From positions 37,297,182-37,361,181 of the forward strand of contig CM068384.1 in the NCBI GenBank assembly GCA_034770075.1: 64,000 nucleotides of DNA. Reading direction: 5' to 3'. The number at the start of each line of letters is the position of its first letter. Position 1 is the stretch's first letter. Source of the DNA: Aralia elata. Taxonomy: Eukaryota > Streptophyta > Magnoliopsida > Apiales > Araliaceae. The notes under the pieces were generated by a model. It ran no database searches and was not told the origin of the DNA. It saw only the letters and a program-made list of their open reading frames with translations. Position numbers and translations under genes: made by a program. Of the stretch, positions 29,466 through 40,518 are shown in pieces.

Positions 29466-30730
29466 TGTGACGCCCCTAAAATAGGTCCATACAACCCATT
29501 TTGAGTCGCCAATAACATTCCACAAAATACAAATACAAATATGAATTTTCCCATTTACAAATATTAAGTGTCGTGCAAAATACGACAACACAATACAAAT
29601 ACATCTTAAATTCTCAATACACTTATTGTCACACTAATAGTAAGGTATTGAGACACTTCTATTATCTCGGACCATCACTCCATTTCCCGGCTAGTCCCCG
29701 CTACACTCTCTTTTCCTGAGGAGAACAATGGAACAAAAAGGAAAAGGGTGAGCACAAATAGCCCAGTAAGAAATATCATGACTAAGATAATGAAAAATAA
29801 AAATTATCTTTAGTCTTCAACAATAATAAATCAGAGATTTAAAGATATTATAATTATTCAACACAACAACTGCAGCGGAACGAACAATCCATTAGAAGAG
29901 TCAAGTAGATTATAATATCTACCATCGTCTATAAGTTAAAGGATCACCACCAATATTTTATCCCTGTAACACCAATCAACATTCCCTGTTTATGAACATC
30001 CAAATCAACAGTTTATATTCAATAGCCTCTCTTTGCACTATGTGCCAAAGATATTTATTTGTAACATCACAGGTCATGATCATGCCAAACGCCAGTTCAT
30101 CTTTGCACTACGGGCCAAAGAGAACTTTCACCATACGCCTTTGTTTGTAACACCAAAAGTCATGATAATACCAATACACAGTTTGGTCAAAATCATGTCA
30201 CGCCAGTTCATCTTTGCACTACGGGCTAAAGAGAACTATCACCACAATTTAAGGATGAGGATGATGACAATGATATAGAATGAATACAGTGAGATCAAGA
30301 ATAAGAATAAACGTTTAATTTATCCAGTGTTGAAGGTTGACCAAATTGCCAACATGATGACCAAATTGTGGAGTCAAATTCAAGAATGATATTCAAGAAA
30401 ATAAAATTTACGATTCAACTATATCGTATCAAACGAAATAGAAAGATTCAGGTGAAAAGATATTAGATGAAGCACAAACTATTAAGGATATTCAACAAAT
30501 TTTAAAGGATTTTCACCATTTAAAATAAGGTTTTGGAAACAAACAGAGATTTCTTATCATAAATGGAGAAATGTGAAAGAAAAGATATTCCTTAAAGAGT
30601 ACAAAAGAAATGATACTTTATACGAGTATAACAGAATATATGAAACTACAAATGGATTTTCACCCGTCATGCGATAATCCGCGTAGACAGATTATTTCCA
30701 CAACAGGTTAATAAGTAATTAATACAAATG

Positions 30731-31010
30731 GTTATTCACCAGGTACGACACTCATACATACAGGTTATTCCCATAGAGTAATAAGGAATGAATACAGAAG
30801 GGTATTCACCAGGTACGACACTCGTATATACAGGTTATTCCCACAGAATAATAAGGAATGAATACAAAAGGGTATTCACCAGGTACGACACTCGTACATA
30901 CAGGTTATTCCCACAGAATAATAAGGAATGAATACAAAAGGGTATTCACCAGGCATGCGTCATACCGCACGGACAGGTTATCCCCACAAATTAATACGGA
31001 ATGAATAACA
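30731..31010 (-). repeat. Tek-2 3' LTR 70-bp tandem repeats
   Basis: Units start at 30731, 30801, 30871 and 30941, each containing TATTCACCAGGTACGACACT and CAGGTTATTCCCA, with the last unit diverged. The same four-unit array lies in the other LTR at about 36458-36737. Confidence 0.85.
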
Positions 31011-31831
31011 ACCTTTCTGAGTATAATATCACTTACGAACAAGGAAGCAAATGATATTACATAAGAGTATGAAAAGAAATGATATCCCCTACCTTCGTTA
31101 ATAAGTGATTGGATGTTGCTTTCTATAAAGTTTATTAACTTGGACAATACTAGTATTCTCACAAATACTCACAATAGCCTAGCACACTAAGAGAACTCAA
31201 GAAATTTAGAGAGAGAGAGAGTATATGCAAGTAAGGTGTGAAGATTTCTTAAGATAACCCCTCCTATTTATAGAAAAACCAAGTTTCATTAATTGCACAA
31301 TAAGGGCTCGACTTATTACACTTTAGTACCTCCATCTTTGCCTCTACTTTTTAATATAATCCCTCAAGTATTATCAATCTTGCATAACATCCCCTAATAG
31401 TTCCCACATGTGAACCAATAGTTCACATCATGTGAATTTCAAATTTTCAATTAGGTACCCCTAAGTTACTCCACTTTTAATCCGTCAATAATGCTAAAAT
31501 ATCATAACAAATAATATGAGTTACAGTGCCATGATAAATAATAAAAAGTACCATGCAGATGCTATTATAATTATTGAATCAAAATACTGCGCAATTGCTA
31601 CTTTATCAATTATTGAATCAATAATGTAAAATACTATGCAATACCGTGTGCCTGTGAAATACCGCGTACTACTGTGGAATAACGCGTTTTACTGTTCTTT
31701 TTATTCCCGGGTATTTCAACAGTTGCCGGTGATAATACTGTTGACAAAATACTGTCGCTTTCAGTATCCGACAATGGGGCCCACTATCGTTGACAATATT
31801 GCCATTATGGGGCCCACTAATATTTTGTTAT

Positions 31832-31856
31832 TTCGGCGCCGTCGTACGGTACCGAA
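31832..31856 (-). repeat. Tek-2 3' LTR inverted repeat
   Basis: The arms are TTCGGCGCC and GGTACCGAA with loop GTCGTAC; one pair is mismatched (C with A) and one is a G-T wobble. In the other LTR (near 37542-37566) the mismatched base is T, which restores pairing. The site lies about 380-400 bases from the LTR start. Confidence 0.6.
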
Positions 31857-32233
31857 TATAATATTCTCCGACAGAACGAATATTATCCGACAGAAGGAAT
31901 ATTCCCCGACATACAGGTTTGACTTTTTTTTGTATAAATGAATAGTATATTCGTATGAATAGTACTTTCATATTTATACCGTATAATTTCGTATCCAGCT
32001 CATATAGACATTATGACGAAATTCGAAGGTCGAAGAAAGTGTAAAAACATTTTTAACGTGAATAGTCCCCCGTGAATAGTGATCGCGTGAATAGTAATTT
32101 AGCGTTATTACTAGACTTCTCAATTTTCACATTTCACTAGTAACTTTATCATTATCGATTTAACACCTTTCTGTTTAAAATAATAATAAGAAGAAAATTA
32201 AATTCTATTTATTAAAATTTTCGGGGTCTTACA

Positions 32234-32249
32234 ATCTCCCCTCCTTATG
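32234..32249 (-). promoter_or_regulatory. Tek-2 polypurine tract
   Basis: On the minus strand CATAAGGAGGGGAGAT precedes the LTR start TGTAAGACC. It is similar in composition to the Tek-1 tract. Confidence 0.8.
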
Positions 32250-32568
32250 AAATTTCGTCCCCGAAATTTACGTAGGTACCTGGCTTATCGAAGAGATAAG
32301 GATACTTTGCTCTCACTTCAGATTCTAACTCCCAGGTCATTTCCTCTATATCATGGTTTCTCCATAAAACTTTGACTCGAGGTATAACCTTTGATCGTAG
32401 AATTTGTTTCTTCTTATCCAAGACCTTGACAGGTATCTCTTCGTACGTCAAATCTTCTACTATCTCGTTTGGTTCTAATTCAATAACGTGGTTTGGATCT
32501 TTCACATATTTACGTAGCATTATAAATACGATACATGCTTGGTGGTAAAGCGAGTCTATAGGCCACAA
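32245..32568 (-). pseudogene. Tek-2 pol C-terminal chromodomain segment
   Basis: The 107-residue frame includes MLRKYVKDPNHVIELEPN, LTYEEIPVKVLDKKKQIL, VKVLWRNHDIEEMTWELE and SEVRAKYPYLF. This matches the chromodomain-like end of Tekay/Del pol and the Tek-1 copy. The segment looks intact, although the enzyme it belonged to is gone. Confidence 0.85.
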
Positions 32569-33142
32569 TTCCTACTCGGTCGAGGATTTCAAATGAACCG
32601 ATAAATCGAGGGTTGAGTTTTCCTCTCTTTTCGAATCTTGTATCTCCTTTCCACGGAGTATCACGTAAGATTATATGGTATCTGATTTTGAATTCATTAT
32701 CCCTTCGATGAAGATCATCATAACTCTTTTGTCGATCTTGTGCTGCTTATATATGTTGCCATCTTCTCGTGGGTTCGTGGAGTCTTTAACTCTATATTCA
32801 TCCTTTGTAAATCATCCAAAATGGGCCTTTACGTTGTCAGCATCGTACTCGTACTTGCATACATTTTTTTACACAATGCGTTAGCTACTACATTTGCCTT
32901 TTCCACGATGGTATTGAATGGTATGGTCGTAATCCTTTAATAGCTCGAGCCACATCATTGTCACATGTTGAGTTCCTTCTGGGTGAAGAAATAGTTGAAG
33001 CTTTTATGATCTGCATAGATTTCTATTTACTCTCATCTTTCGAATAAAATAGGAGCACCCCAAGGCGATGTATTCGAACGTATGCAATCGGTATCTAACA
33101 ACTCCTGTAGTTGGGCTTTTAACTTCAGAAGTTCAGTAGGAG
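32569..33142 (-). pseudogene. Tek-2 collapsed pol remnant
   Basis: Three short pieces of pol lie next to one another on the minus strand. The first, near 33060-33142, resembles the RT entry (TELLKLKAQLQELL, TSPWGAPI). The second, near 32940-33020, resembles RNase H (EIYADH, FFTQKELN). The third, below 32780, resembles the end of integrase (AAQDRQKSYDDLHRR, RGKLNPRFIGSFEIL). About 2.5 kb between them is missing, so several deletions are needed. Confidence 0.75.
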
Positions 33143-33718
33143 TCATACGTATGGGATCTTGAAAATGAGTTTTGTATGGGGTTTAAGGTCGATACAAAAT
33201 TTGATTTGAAGGTCTAGGGGTAGGCCATGAAGTTCTTCGGGAAATAGGTCATGAAACTTTTTAACAACAGAAATATCATTCAAATTTGACGTATTTTTGT
33301 TTAAATCAGTTACATGGGCTAAGAAATTTTGACATCCATTTTTCAATAAATGAATGACTTTGTGGATAGAAATGACAGTTATTGATTTCAACGGTTTGGT
33401 TGTTTGAATTCGCATAATAGGTTGATTAGGAATATAAAAACTAATGACTTTACGAAAGGAATCAATGTTAGCATGATGAGTAGTTAACCAATCAAATTCA
33501 TGCATGTCCAAGGAGATAAGATCAACAGGTAATGTGAGGGTGCCGATTTGAACAAAGCAAGATTTATAAACTGTAAATGTAACGAATGTTTGTTCCAATG
33601 GTGTTTCAACAAATAAGTCAAAATTTAATTTATCAGGGGTCAAGTTTAAACGTTGGGCACAAGTAGATGAAATAAAAGAGTGGGTAGAACTAGTATCTAA
33701 TAAGGTATAAATTCGCAA
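33143..33718 (-). pseudogene. Tek-2 aspartic protease and RT entry
   Basis: The 191-residue frame starts with LLDTSSTHSFIS, where the active-site motif is DTSS instead of DTGA or DSGA. QIGTLTLPVDLISLDMHEFDWL follows, then a linker (LNDISVVKKFHDLFPEELHGLPLD) and the RT entry IDLKPHTKLIFKIPY. The missing Gly would probably disable the protease. Gag upstream is in another frame. Confidence 0.8.
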
Positions 33719-34593
33719 GAGTTTATGATTAACTCACCGGCTATAACGTCATCTGGTTTCCACGCATTTTGAGAGGTTACGACAAAAGCTCTGCCTTGTA
33801 CCACCGGTTTTAACTTGTCAGTGTCAGCCTTTGGTGTCATCGTTACGGCTGGACTTGATTTTGCTACACGACAGAATCGAGATATGTGGCCTTCCTTTCC
33901 ACAATTGTAACATACCTTGGATGGCTGTGTACAGTTTGGACTGATGTGTCCCTCCTTTCCGCACTTATAACATATGACTGGTGGTCGTTCCTCTTCCCTC
34001 GAAACTGGTACTGATGTTACTGCTGATGCTGGTGCATTTCCCTGGTTATTGTTGAATTTTCTCTTCTTGGAATTGTTGTTGCTTGACTCACTCTTCCTGT
34101 TATCTGGGCCAGGATTACCACCGAAGTGGTTACCATTTCCGACCTGATGATTCCCTCCTCGCTGGTTATCACTATTTCGATGATTGTTCCCACCATTACG
34201 ATTATTATCGTAATTTTTCTCTCGCTGTTGGGTGTTGCTTCCCGGTTGTAGTATTCCTCTCTCTTGCTCCACTACTTGAGCCCTATCCACAGCATCTGAA
34301 TATAGACAAATTTTATGAGAAACGAGATATTTACGAATTTCTGGGTTCAAACCTCGCAGGAACATTCGTGTCATCCGTTTCTCAGTGTCCACTAAATGGG
34401 ATGCAAAATGCGACAGCTCGGCGAACTTGGCTTCATTCTGTGACACCGTCATGTTGTTCTGTTCTAGTTTGATGAATTCTACCTCTTTCATATGACGAAT
34501 ACTTTCCGGGAAATACTTCTCGTTAAATAATTCCTGGAACTCGACCCAAGACATCTCGAGTGCCGAATGATGGGTACGTTTCACAGATTCCCA
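33697..34593 (-). pseudogene. Tek-2 Gag middle and zinc-knuckle part
   Basis: The 295-residue frame holds MSWVEFQELFNEKYFPESI, QNNMTVSQNEAKFAELSHFA, FLRGLNPEIRKYL, an Asn-rich linker and two zinc knuckles, CYKCGKEGHISPNC and CYNCGKEGHISRFC. Both knuckles have the full C-x2-C-x4-H-x4-C pattern. A TAG at 34591-34593, at a Trp pair, separates it from the N-terminal Gag in the same frame. Confidence 0.87.
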
Positions 34594-34992
34594 CTAATGA
34601 TCCGCTTCTCCTCGTAACATAAAGGTGGCAAAAGGAACCTTTTGTTCGTCAGTGCAACGCAGTACATCAAATATCTTTGTTAATTGTTTGAGCCACGCCT
34701 CTGCCTTGAGTGGATCTGGCTTGCCGAAAAATTCAGGTGGTCCCAACTCTTTGAACTCCTTGGCAGTGACCATTCGTGCATTATCAGTATTTCTGCCAGT
34801 ATTGTAGACATGGGCTCTTCTAGCCTGGTTCTGCATGTATTGCATGAAGTTCCTAAACATTTCATCATTCATTCCGTTGTTAGCATCATGATTAACATCA
34901 TGATGTTCTGAGTTTACACCTGCATTATTTGTAGCTTCTTGATTTTCAGCCACAATGGTCTCATAGTGAATCTCTTGGTTTTCAGATGCCAT
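34594..34992 (-). CDS. Tek-2 Gag N-terminal part
   Basis: The 132-residue ORF starts MASENQEIHYETIV, has an Asn/His-rich N-terminus and enters the Tekay Gag core (FKELGPPEFFGKPDPLKAEA, FDVLRCTDEQKVPFATFMLR). It ends at the internal TAG. The leader from the primer site to this ATG is about 185 bases long. Confidence 0.85.
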   Translation of the reverse strand: MASENQEIHYETIVAENQEATNNAGVNSEHHDVNHDANNGMNDEMFRNFMQYMQNQARRAHVYNTGRNTDNARMVTAKEFKELGPPEFFGKPDPLKAEAWLKQLTKIFDVLRCTDEQKVPFATFMLRGEADH

Positions 34993-35177
34993 TCTGAAAT
35001 GTGATCATAAAATAAAGATTAGTTAAAGAAACAGACATGCAACATCTTGTCCCTATAACCAAACCAATTACTTAAATAATAAAAATAGCTTATGTAGGAC
35101 ACACTAGCGAAGGATTTTACTCGTCTCTCCCATCCTAGTTCTAATCCCAGATCTCTACCAGAGATCATATCCCTAAG

Positions 35178-35189
35178 CTCTGATACCAA
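35178..35189 (-). promoter_or_regulatory. Tek-2 primer-binding site (initiator-Met tRNA)
   Basis: The minus strand reads TGGTATCAGAGC two bases after the LTR end. This is the standard complement of the plant initiator-Met tRNA 3' end. It proves minus orientation. Confidence 0.92.
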
Positions 35190-35191
35190 CT

Positions 35192-37943
35192 GTGACGCCC
35201 CTAAAATAGGTCCATACAACCCATTTTGAGTCGCCAATAACATTCCACAAAATACAAATACAAATATGAATTTTCCCATTAACAAATATTAAGTGTCGTG
35301 CAAAATACGACAACACAATACAAATACATCTTAAATTCTCAATACACTTATTGTCACACTAATAGTAAGGTATTGAGACACTTCTATTATCTCGGACCAT
35401 CACTCCATTTCCCGGCTAGTCCCCGCTACACTCTCTTTTCCTGAGGAGAACAATGGAACAAAAAGGAAAAGGGTAAGCACAAATAGCCCAGTAAGAAATA
35501 TCATGACTAAGATAATGAAAAATAAAAATTATCTTTAGTCTTCAACAATAATAAATCAGAGATTTAAAGATATTATAATTATTCAACACAACAACTGCAG
35601 CGGAACGAACAATCCATTAGAAGAGTCAAGTAGATTATAATATCTACCATCGTCTATAAGTTAAAGGATCACCACCAATATTTTATCCCTGTAACACCAA
35701 TCAACAATCCCTGTTTATGAACATCCAAATCAACAGTTTATATTCAATAGCCTCTCTTTGCACTATGTGCCAAAGATATTTATTTGTAACATCACAGGTC
35801 ATGATCATGCCAAACGCCAGTTCATCTTTGCACTACGGGCCAAAGAGAACTTTCACCATACGCCTTTGTTTGTAACACCAAAAGTCATGATAATACCAAT
35901 ACACAGTTTGGTCAAAATCATGTCACGCCAGTTCATCTTTGCACTACGGGCTAAAGAGAACTATCACCACAATTTAAGGATGAGGATGATGACAATGATA
36001 TAGAATGAATACAGTGAGATCAAGAATAAGAATAAACGTTTAATTTATCCAGTGTTGAAGGTTGACCAAATTGCCAACATGATGACCAAATTGTGGAGTC
36101 AAATTCAAGAATGATATTCAAGAAAATAAAATTTACGATTCAACTATATCGTATCAAACGAAATAGAAAGATTCAGGTGAAAAGATATTAGATGAAGCAC
36201 AAACTATTAAGGATATTCAACAAATTTTAAAGGATTTTCACCATTTTAAAAATAAGGTTTTGGAAACAAACAGAGATTTCTTATCATAAATGGAGAAATG
36301 TGAAAGAAAAGATATTCCTTAAAGAGTACAAAAGAAATGATACTTTATACGAGTATAACAGAATATATGAAACTGCAAATGGATTTTCACCCGTCATGCG
36401 ATAATCCGCGTAGACAGATTATTTCCACAACAGGTTAATAAGTAATTAATACAAAGGGTTATTCACCAGGTACGACACTCGTACATACAGGTTATTCCCA
36501 TAGAGTAATAAGGAATGAATACAGAAGGGTATTCACCAGGTACGACACTCGTACATACAGGTTATTCCCACAGAATAATAAGGAATGAATACAAAAGGGT
36601 ATTCACCAGGTACGACACTCGTACATACAGGTTATTCCCACAGAATAATAAGGAATGAATACAAAAGAGTATTCACCAGGCATGCGTCATACCGCACGGA
36701 CAGGTTATCCCCACAAATTAATACGGAATGAATAACAACCTTTCTGAGTATAATATCACTTACGAACAAGGAAGCAAATGATATTACATAAGAGTATGAA
36801 AGAAATGATATCCCCTACCTTCGTTAATAAGTGATTGAATGTTGCTTTCTATGAAGTTTATTAACTTGGACAATACTAGTATTCTCACAAATACTCACAA
36901 TAGCCTAGCACACTAAGAGAACTCAAGAAATTTAGAGAGAGAGAGAGAGTATATGCAAGTAAGGTGTGAAGATTTCTTAAGATAACCCCTCCTATTTATA
37001 GAAAAACCAAGTTTCATTAATTGCACAATAAGGGCTCGACTTATTACACTTTAGTACCTCCATCTTTGCCTCTACTTTTTAATATAATCCCTCAAGTATT
37101 ATTAATCTTGCATAACATCCCCTAATAGTTCCCACATGTGAACCAATAGTTCCATCATGTGAACCAATAGTTCACATCATGTGAATTTCAAATTTTCAAT
37201 TAGGTACCCCTAAGTTACTCCACTTTTAATCCGTCAATAATGCTAAAATATCATAACAAATAATATGAGTTACAGTGCCATGATAAATAATAAAAAGTGC
37301 CATGCGGATGCTATTATAATTATTGAATCAATAATTTAAAATACTGTGCAATACCGTGTGCCTGTGAAATACCGCGTACTACTGTGGAATAACGCGTTTT
37401 ACTGTTCTTTTTATTCCCGGGTATTTCAACAGTTGCTGGTGATAATACTGTTGACAAAATACTGTCGCTTTCAGTATCCGACAATGGGGCCCACTATCGT
37501 TGACAATATTGCCATTGTGGGGCCCACTAATATTTTGTTATTTCGGTGCCGTCGTACGGTACCGAATATAATATTCTCCGACAGAACGAATATTATCCGA
37601 CAGAAGGAATATTCCCCGACATACAGGTTTGACTTTTTTTTGTATAAATGAATAGTATATTCGTATGAATAGTACTTTCATATTTATACCGTATAATTTC
37701 GTATCCAGCTCATATAGACATTATGACGAAATTCGAAGGTCGAAGAAAGTGTAAAAACGTTTTTAGCGTGAATAGTCCTCTGTGAATAGTGATCGCATGA
37801 ATAGTGATTTAGCGTTATTACTAGACTTCTCAATTTTCACATTTCACTAGTAACTTTATCATTATCGATTTAACACCTTTCTGTTTAAAATAATAATAAG
37901 AAGAAAATTAAATTCTATTTATTAAAATTTTCGGGGTCTTACA
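35192..37943 (-). repeat. Tek-2 5' LTR (2752 bp)
   Basis: It is nearly identical to 29466-32233. Differences include a duplicated CATGTGAACCAATAGTTC block near 37135-37175 and a missing segment near 37330. It carries the same 70-base repeats (36458-36737) and short open frames without domains. Confidence 0.93.
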
Positions 37944-37948
37944 AATGT

Positions 37949-38412
37949 AGTGCAGTGTTGCAAAGAAAGCGACCTCCCAAATTGAAAGATCCAGGCAGCT
38001 TCACTATACCGTGTACTATTGGTAGCCTTTCATTCAACAAATGTTTGTGTGACTTGGGTGCTAGCATTAATCTCATGCCATTATCTGTGTATACTCAGTT
38101 GGGACTGCATGCACCAAAGCCAACAAACATTTCCCTTCAGCTTGCCGATAGGTCGGTTACATACCCAAGGGGAATTGTAGAAGACATTCTCGTTAAGGTG
38201 GACAAATTCATCTTCCCGGCTGATTTTATCATCTTAGATTTTGAGGAAGATAAAAACATTTCTATTCTTCTTGGGAGACCATTTTTAGCCACTGGGAGAA
38301 CCTTAATCGATGTGCAAAAGGGAAGCTCACTATGAGGGTTCAGGATCAAGAAGTCACCTTCAATGTATTTAAGGCCATGAAATTCCCTTCGGATGAGGAA
38401 GAATGTTTTTAG
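37949..38412 (+). pseudogene. Ath-3 aspartic protease
   Basis: The frame resumes after the Tek-2 target duplication. It reads the zinc-free protease core: CLCDLGASINLMPLSVYTQLGL with the catalytic Asp present, LADRSVTYPRGIVEDILVKV and ISILLGRPFLATGRTLIDV. A one-base loss near 38325 shifts the frame (stop at 38333-38335). A further stop lies near 38410. The protein would otherwise run into RT. Confidence 0.87.
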
Positions 38413-40518
38413 GTGGATGTGATTGGGCAAGTTGTAAATGATGATCTTCTGAAGGTGTTGAACAATGATCCGTTGGAAACTACACTTTTGGGAGAGTTTG
38501 ACATGGTTGATCCAGATTTGGTTGAGTATCTACAGATTTTGGACTTAGTGCCACGGGGGAGCAAATTTCAAATCCCGTTTGAATCTCTTGAGAGTGCTGA
38601 GAAAGCTACAGATCGGTTGAGACCATCTCTTGAGATACCTCCATCACTTGAGCTAAAACCACTGCCTAATCATCTCAGGTATGCATATTTGGGTGATTCA
38701 TCTACTTTACCTATTATTATTGCCTCTGTTCTTATCGAGTTTCAGGAAAGTAAGCTGCCGCGAGTCCTTAGAGAGTACAAAACTGCTATTGGTTGGACCA
38801 TCGTCGACATCAAGGGAATTAGCCCATATTTCTATATGCATAAAATCTTGATGGAGGATGATAGTAAACCCACTGTGGAACATCAGAGGAGACTCAACCC
38901 AATCATGAAAGAGGTGGTGAAGAAAGAGATTTTGAAGTGGTTAGATGCTGGAATAATTTATCCTATTTCTGACAGTGCTTGGGTGAGCCCAGTTCAGTGT
39001 GTACCCAAGAAAGGGGGTATGACAGTTGTAGCCAATGAAAATAATGAGTTAATTCCGACAAGGACAGTGACCGGTTGGAGGGTGTGCATGGATTACAGGA
39101 GGCTTAACAAAGTAACCCGAAAGGATCACTTTGCATTACCCTTCATTGATCAAATGTTGGATAGATTGGCTGGACATGAGTACTATTGCTTGTTGGATGG
39201 ATATTCGGGCTATAATCAGATTGCTATAGCTCCAGAGGACCAAGAAAAGACCACTTTCACATGTCCATTTGGCACTTTTACTTTTAGAAGGGTCTCATTC
39301 GGGTTGTGTAATGCACCGACCACTTTTCAAAGGTGCATGATGGCTATTTTCTCGAATTTGGTAGAACGCAATGTTGAAATTTTCATGGATGACTTCTCAG
39401 TGTTTGGTGACTCATTTGACAATTGCTTGGAAAATCTAGTTCTAATACTGAAGAGATGTGTGGAAACTAATCTAGTGCTCAACTGGGAAAAATGTCACTT
39501 CATAGTGCAAGAGGGGATCATACTTGGGCATAAAGTGTCATCCAAAGGTCTTGAGGTGGATAGAACAAAACTTGAAACAATTGAAAATTTACCTCCACCA
39601 ACCTCAGTGAAGGGTATTCGCAGTTTTCTGGGACATGCGGGGTTCTACCGAAGATTCATAAAGGACTTCTCTAAGATCTCAAAGCCTTTATGCAGCCTAC
39701 TAGAGAAAGATGTGCCGTTCAAGTTTGATGAAGAATGTTTGATTGCATTTGAGCTTCTAAAGAAGAAATTGACCACCGCGCCACTGATAGTTGCTCCCGA
39801 TTGGTCAAAGCCTTTTGAATTGATGTGTGATGCCAGTGATTATGCGGTTGGGGCTGTTTTGGGACAGCGCAAGGAGAAGGTTTTTCATGCTATTTACTGC
39901 GCTAACAAAACCTTAACTGATGCACAACTCAATTACACCACTACCGAGAAGGTGTTGCTTGCAGTAGTTTATGCCTTTGACAAGTTTCGATCTTACTTGA
40001 TCGGAACAAGGGTGGTTGTATTCACGAATCATTCAGCTATTCGGTACCTAATTGCAAAGAAAGATGCTAAATTGAGATTGATTAGATGGATCTTATTGCT
40101 GCAGAAGTTTGACTTAGAAATTCGGGACAAAAAGGGGACTGAAAACCAAGTTGCCGACCATCTATCTAGATTGGAAAATCTGGGTCATGATAAGGAAGAC
40201 AAAGTTCTAATCAATGAGTCTTTCCCGGATGAACAGCTGTTTGTGGTTCAAGGCGAAATTCCATGGTATGCTGATGTTGCTAACTACTTGGTTAGTAACA
40301 CACTCCCCCCAGACTTGTCGTGGCAGCAAAAGAAAAAGTTTCTTCATGACGTGAAGAGGTATATGTGGGATGAGCCGTATTTGTTCAAACATTGCGTGGA
40401 CCAAATGATTCGAAGGTGTGTTCCACAAAGTGAGGTTGAAAGCATTCTTCATCACTGTCATGATTCGTTATATGGAGGTCATTACGGGGGTGAAAAGACG
40501 GCTACTAGGGTGTTATAA
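38413..40518 (+). CDS. Ath-3 reverse transcriptase, RNase H and integrase start
   Basis: The ORF of 701 residues covers the RT entry (ELKPLPNHLRYAYLG), the RT core (WRVCMDYRRLN, YCLLDGYSGYNQIAIAP, FGLCNAPTTFQRCM and FMDD near residue 324) and the thumb (LGHKVSSKGLEVD, IRSFLGHAGFYRRFI). RNase H follows: CDASDYAVGAVLGQ, TTEKVLLAVVYA, VADHLSRLE. The third RNase H acid is changed (FTNHSAIRYL where Ath-4 has YTDHS), so RNase H is probably inactive. The integrase zinc-module start (CHDSLYGGHYGGEKTA) ends at a TAA that replaces CAA. Confidence 0.92.
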   Translation: MDVIGQVVNDDLLKVLNNDPLETTLLGEFDMVDPDLVEYLQILDLVPRGSKFQIPFESLESAEKATDRLRPSLEIPPSLELKPLPNHLRYAYLGDSSTLPIIIASVLIEFQESKLPRVLREYKTAIGWTIVDIKGISPYFYMHKILMEDDSKPTVEHQRRLNPIMKEVVKKEILKWLDAGIIYPISDSAWVSPVQCVPKKGGMTVVANENNELIPTRTVTGWRVCMDYRRLNKVTRKDHFALPFIDQMLDRLAGHEYYCLLDGYSGYNQIAIAPEDQEKTTFTCPFGTFTFRRVSFGLCNAPTTFQRCMMAIFSNLVERNVEIFMDDFSVFGDSFDNCLENLVLILKRCVETNLVLNWEKCHFIVQEGIILGHKVSSKGLEVDRTKLETIENLPPPTSVKGIRSFLGHAGFYRRFIKDFSKISKPLCSLLEKDVPFKFDEECLIAFELLKKKLTTAPLIVAPDWSKPFELMCDASDYAVGAVLGQRKEKVFHAIYCANKTLTDAQLNYTTTEKVLLAVVYAFDKFRSYLIGTRVVVFTNHSAIRYLIAKKDAKLRLIRWILLLQKFDLEIRDKKGTENQVADHLSRLENLGHDKEDKVLINESFPDEQLFVVQGEIPWYADVANYLVSNTLPPDLSWQQKKKFLHDVKRYMWDEPYLFKHCVDQMIRRCVPQSEVESILHHCHDSLYGGHYGGEKTATRVL

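Larger units (their letters stand above)
29466..32233 (-). repeat. Tek-2 3' LTR (2768 bp)
   Basis: On the plus strand it reads TGTGACGCCCCTAAAATAGG to TTTTCGGGGTCTTACA; on the minus strand it starts TGTAAGACCCC. It contains four copies of a 70-base repeat (30731-31010), GA microsatellite near 31210 and an inverted repeat near 31832-31856. A 33-base segment near 31590 is absent from the other LTR. There are no genes; open frames such as 30033-30278 are repeated in both LTRs and have no domain. Confidence 0.93.
29466..37943 (-). mobile_element. Tek-2: non-autonomous Tekay-type element in Ath-3
   Basis: LTRs lie at 29466-32233 and 35192-37943, and the flanking AATGT copies (29461-29465 and 37944-37948) are identical, so both ends are certain. 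On the minus strand the internal 3 kb has an initiator-Met primer site, gag, protease, a collapsed pol remnant and a chromodomain end. RT, RNase H and most of integrase are missing. Ath-3 protein sequence is continuous if the element and one AATGT are removed. By eye the LTRs show about 25 substitutions and a few indels in 2.75 kb. Confidence 0.95.

Noticed and set aside
30033..30278. Open frame of 81 codons repeated identically at 35758-36003
   Set aside because: It lies in both Tek-2 LTRs, has no domain, and its conservation follows from recent LTR identity.
30731..31010. Regular repeats that could look like a CRISPR array
   Set aside because: Units are 70-base direct tandems without unique spacers, inside a plant LTR and copied in the other LTR.
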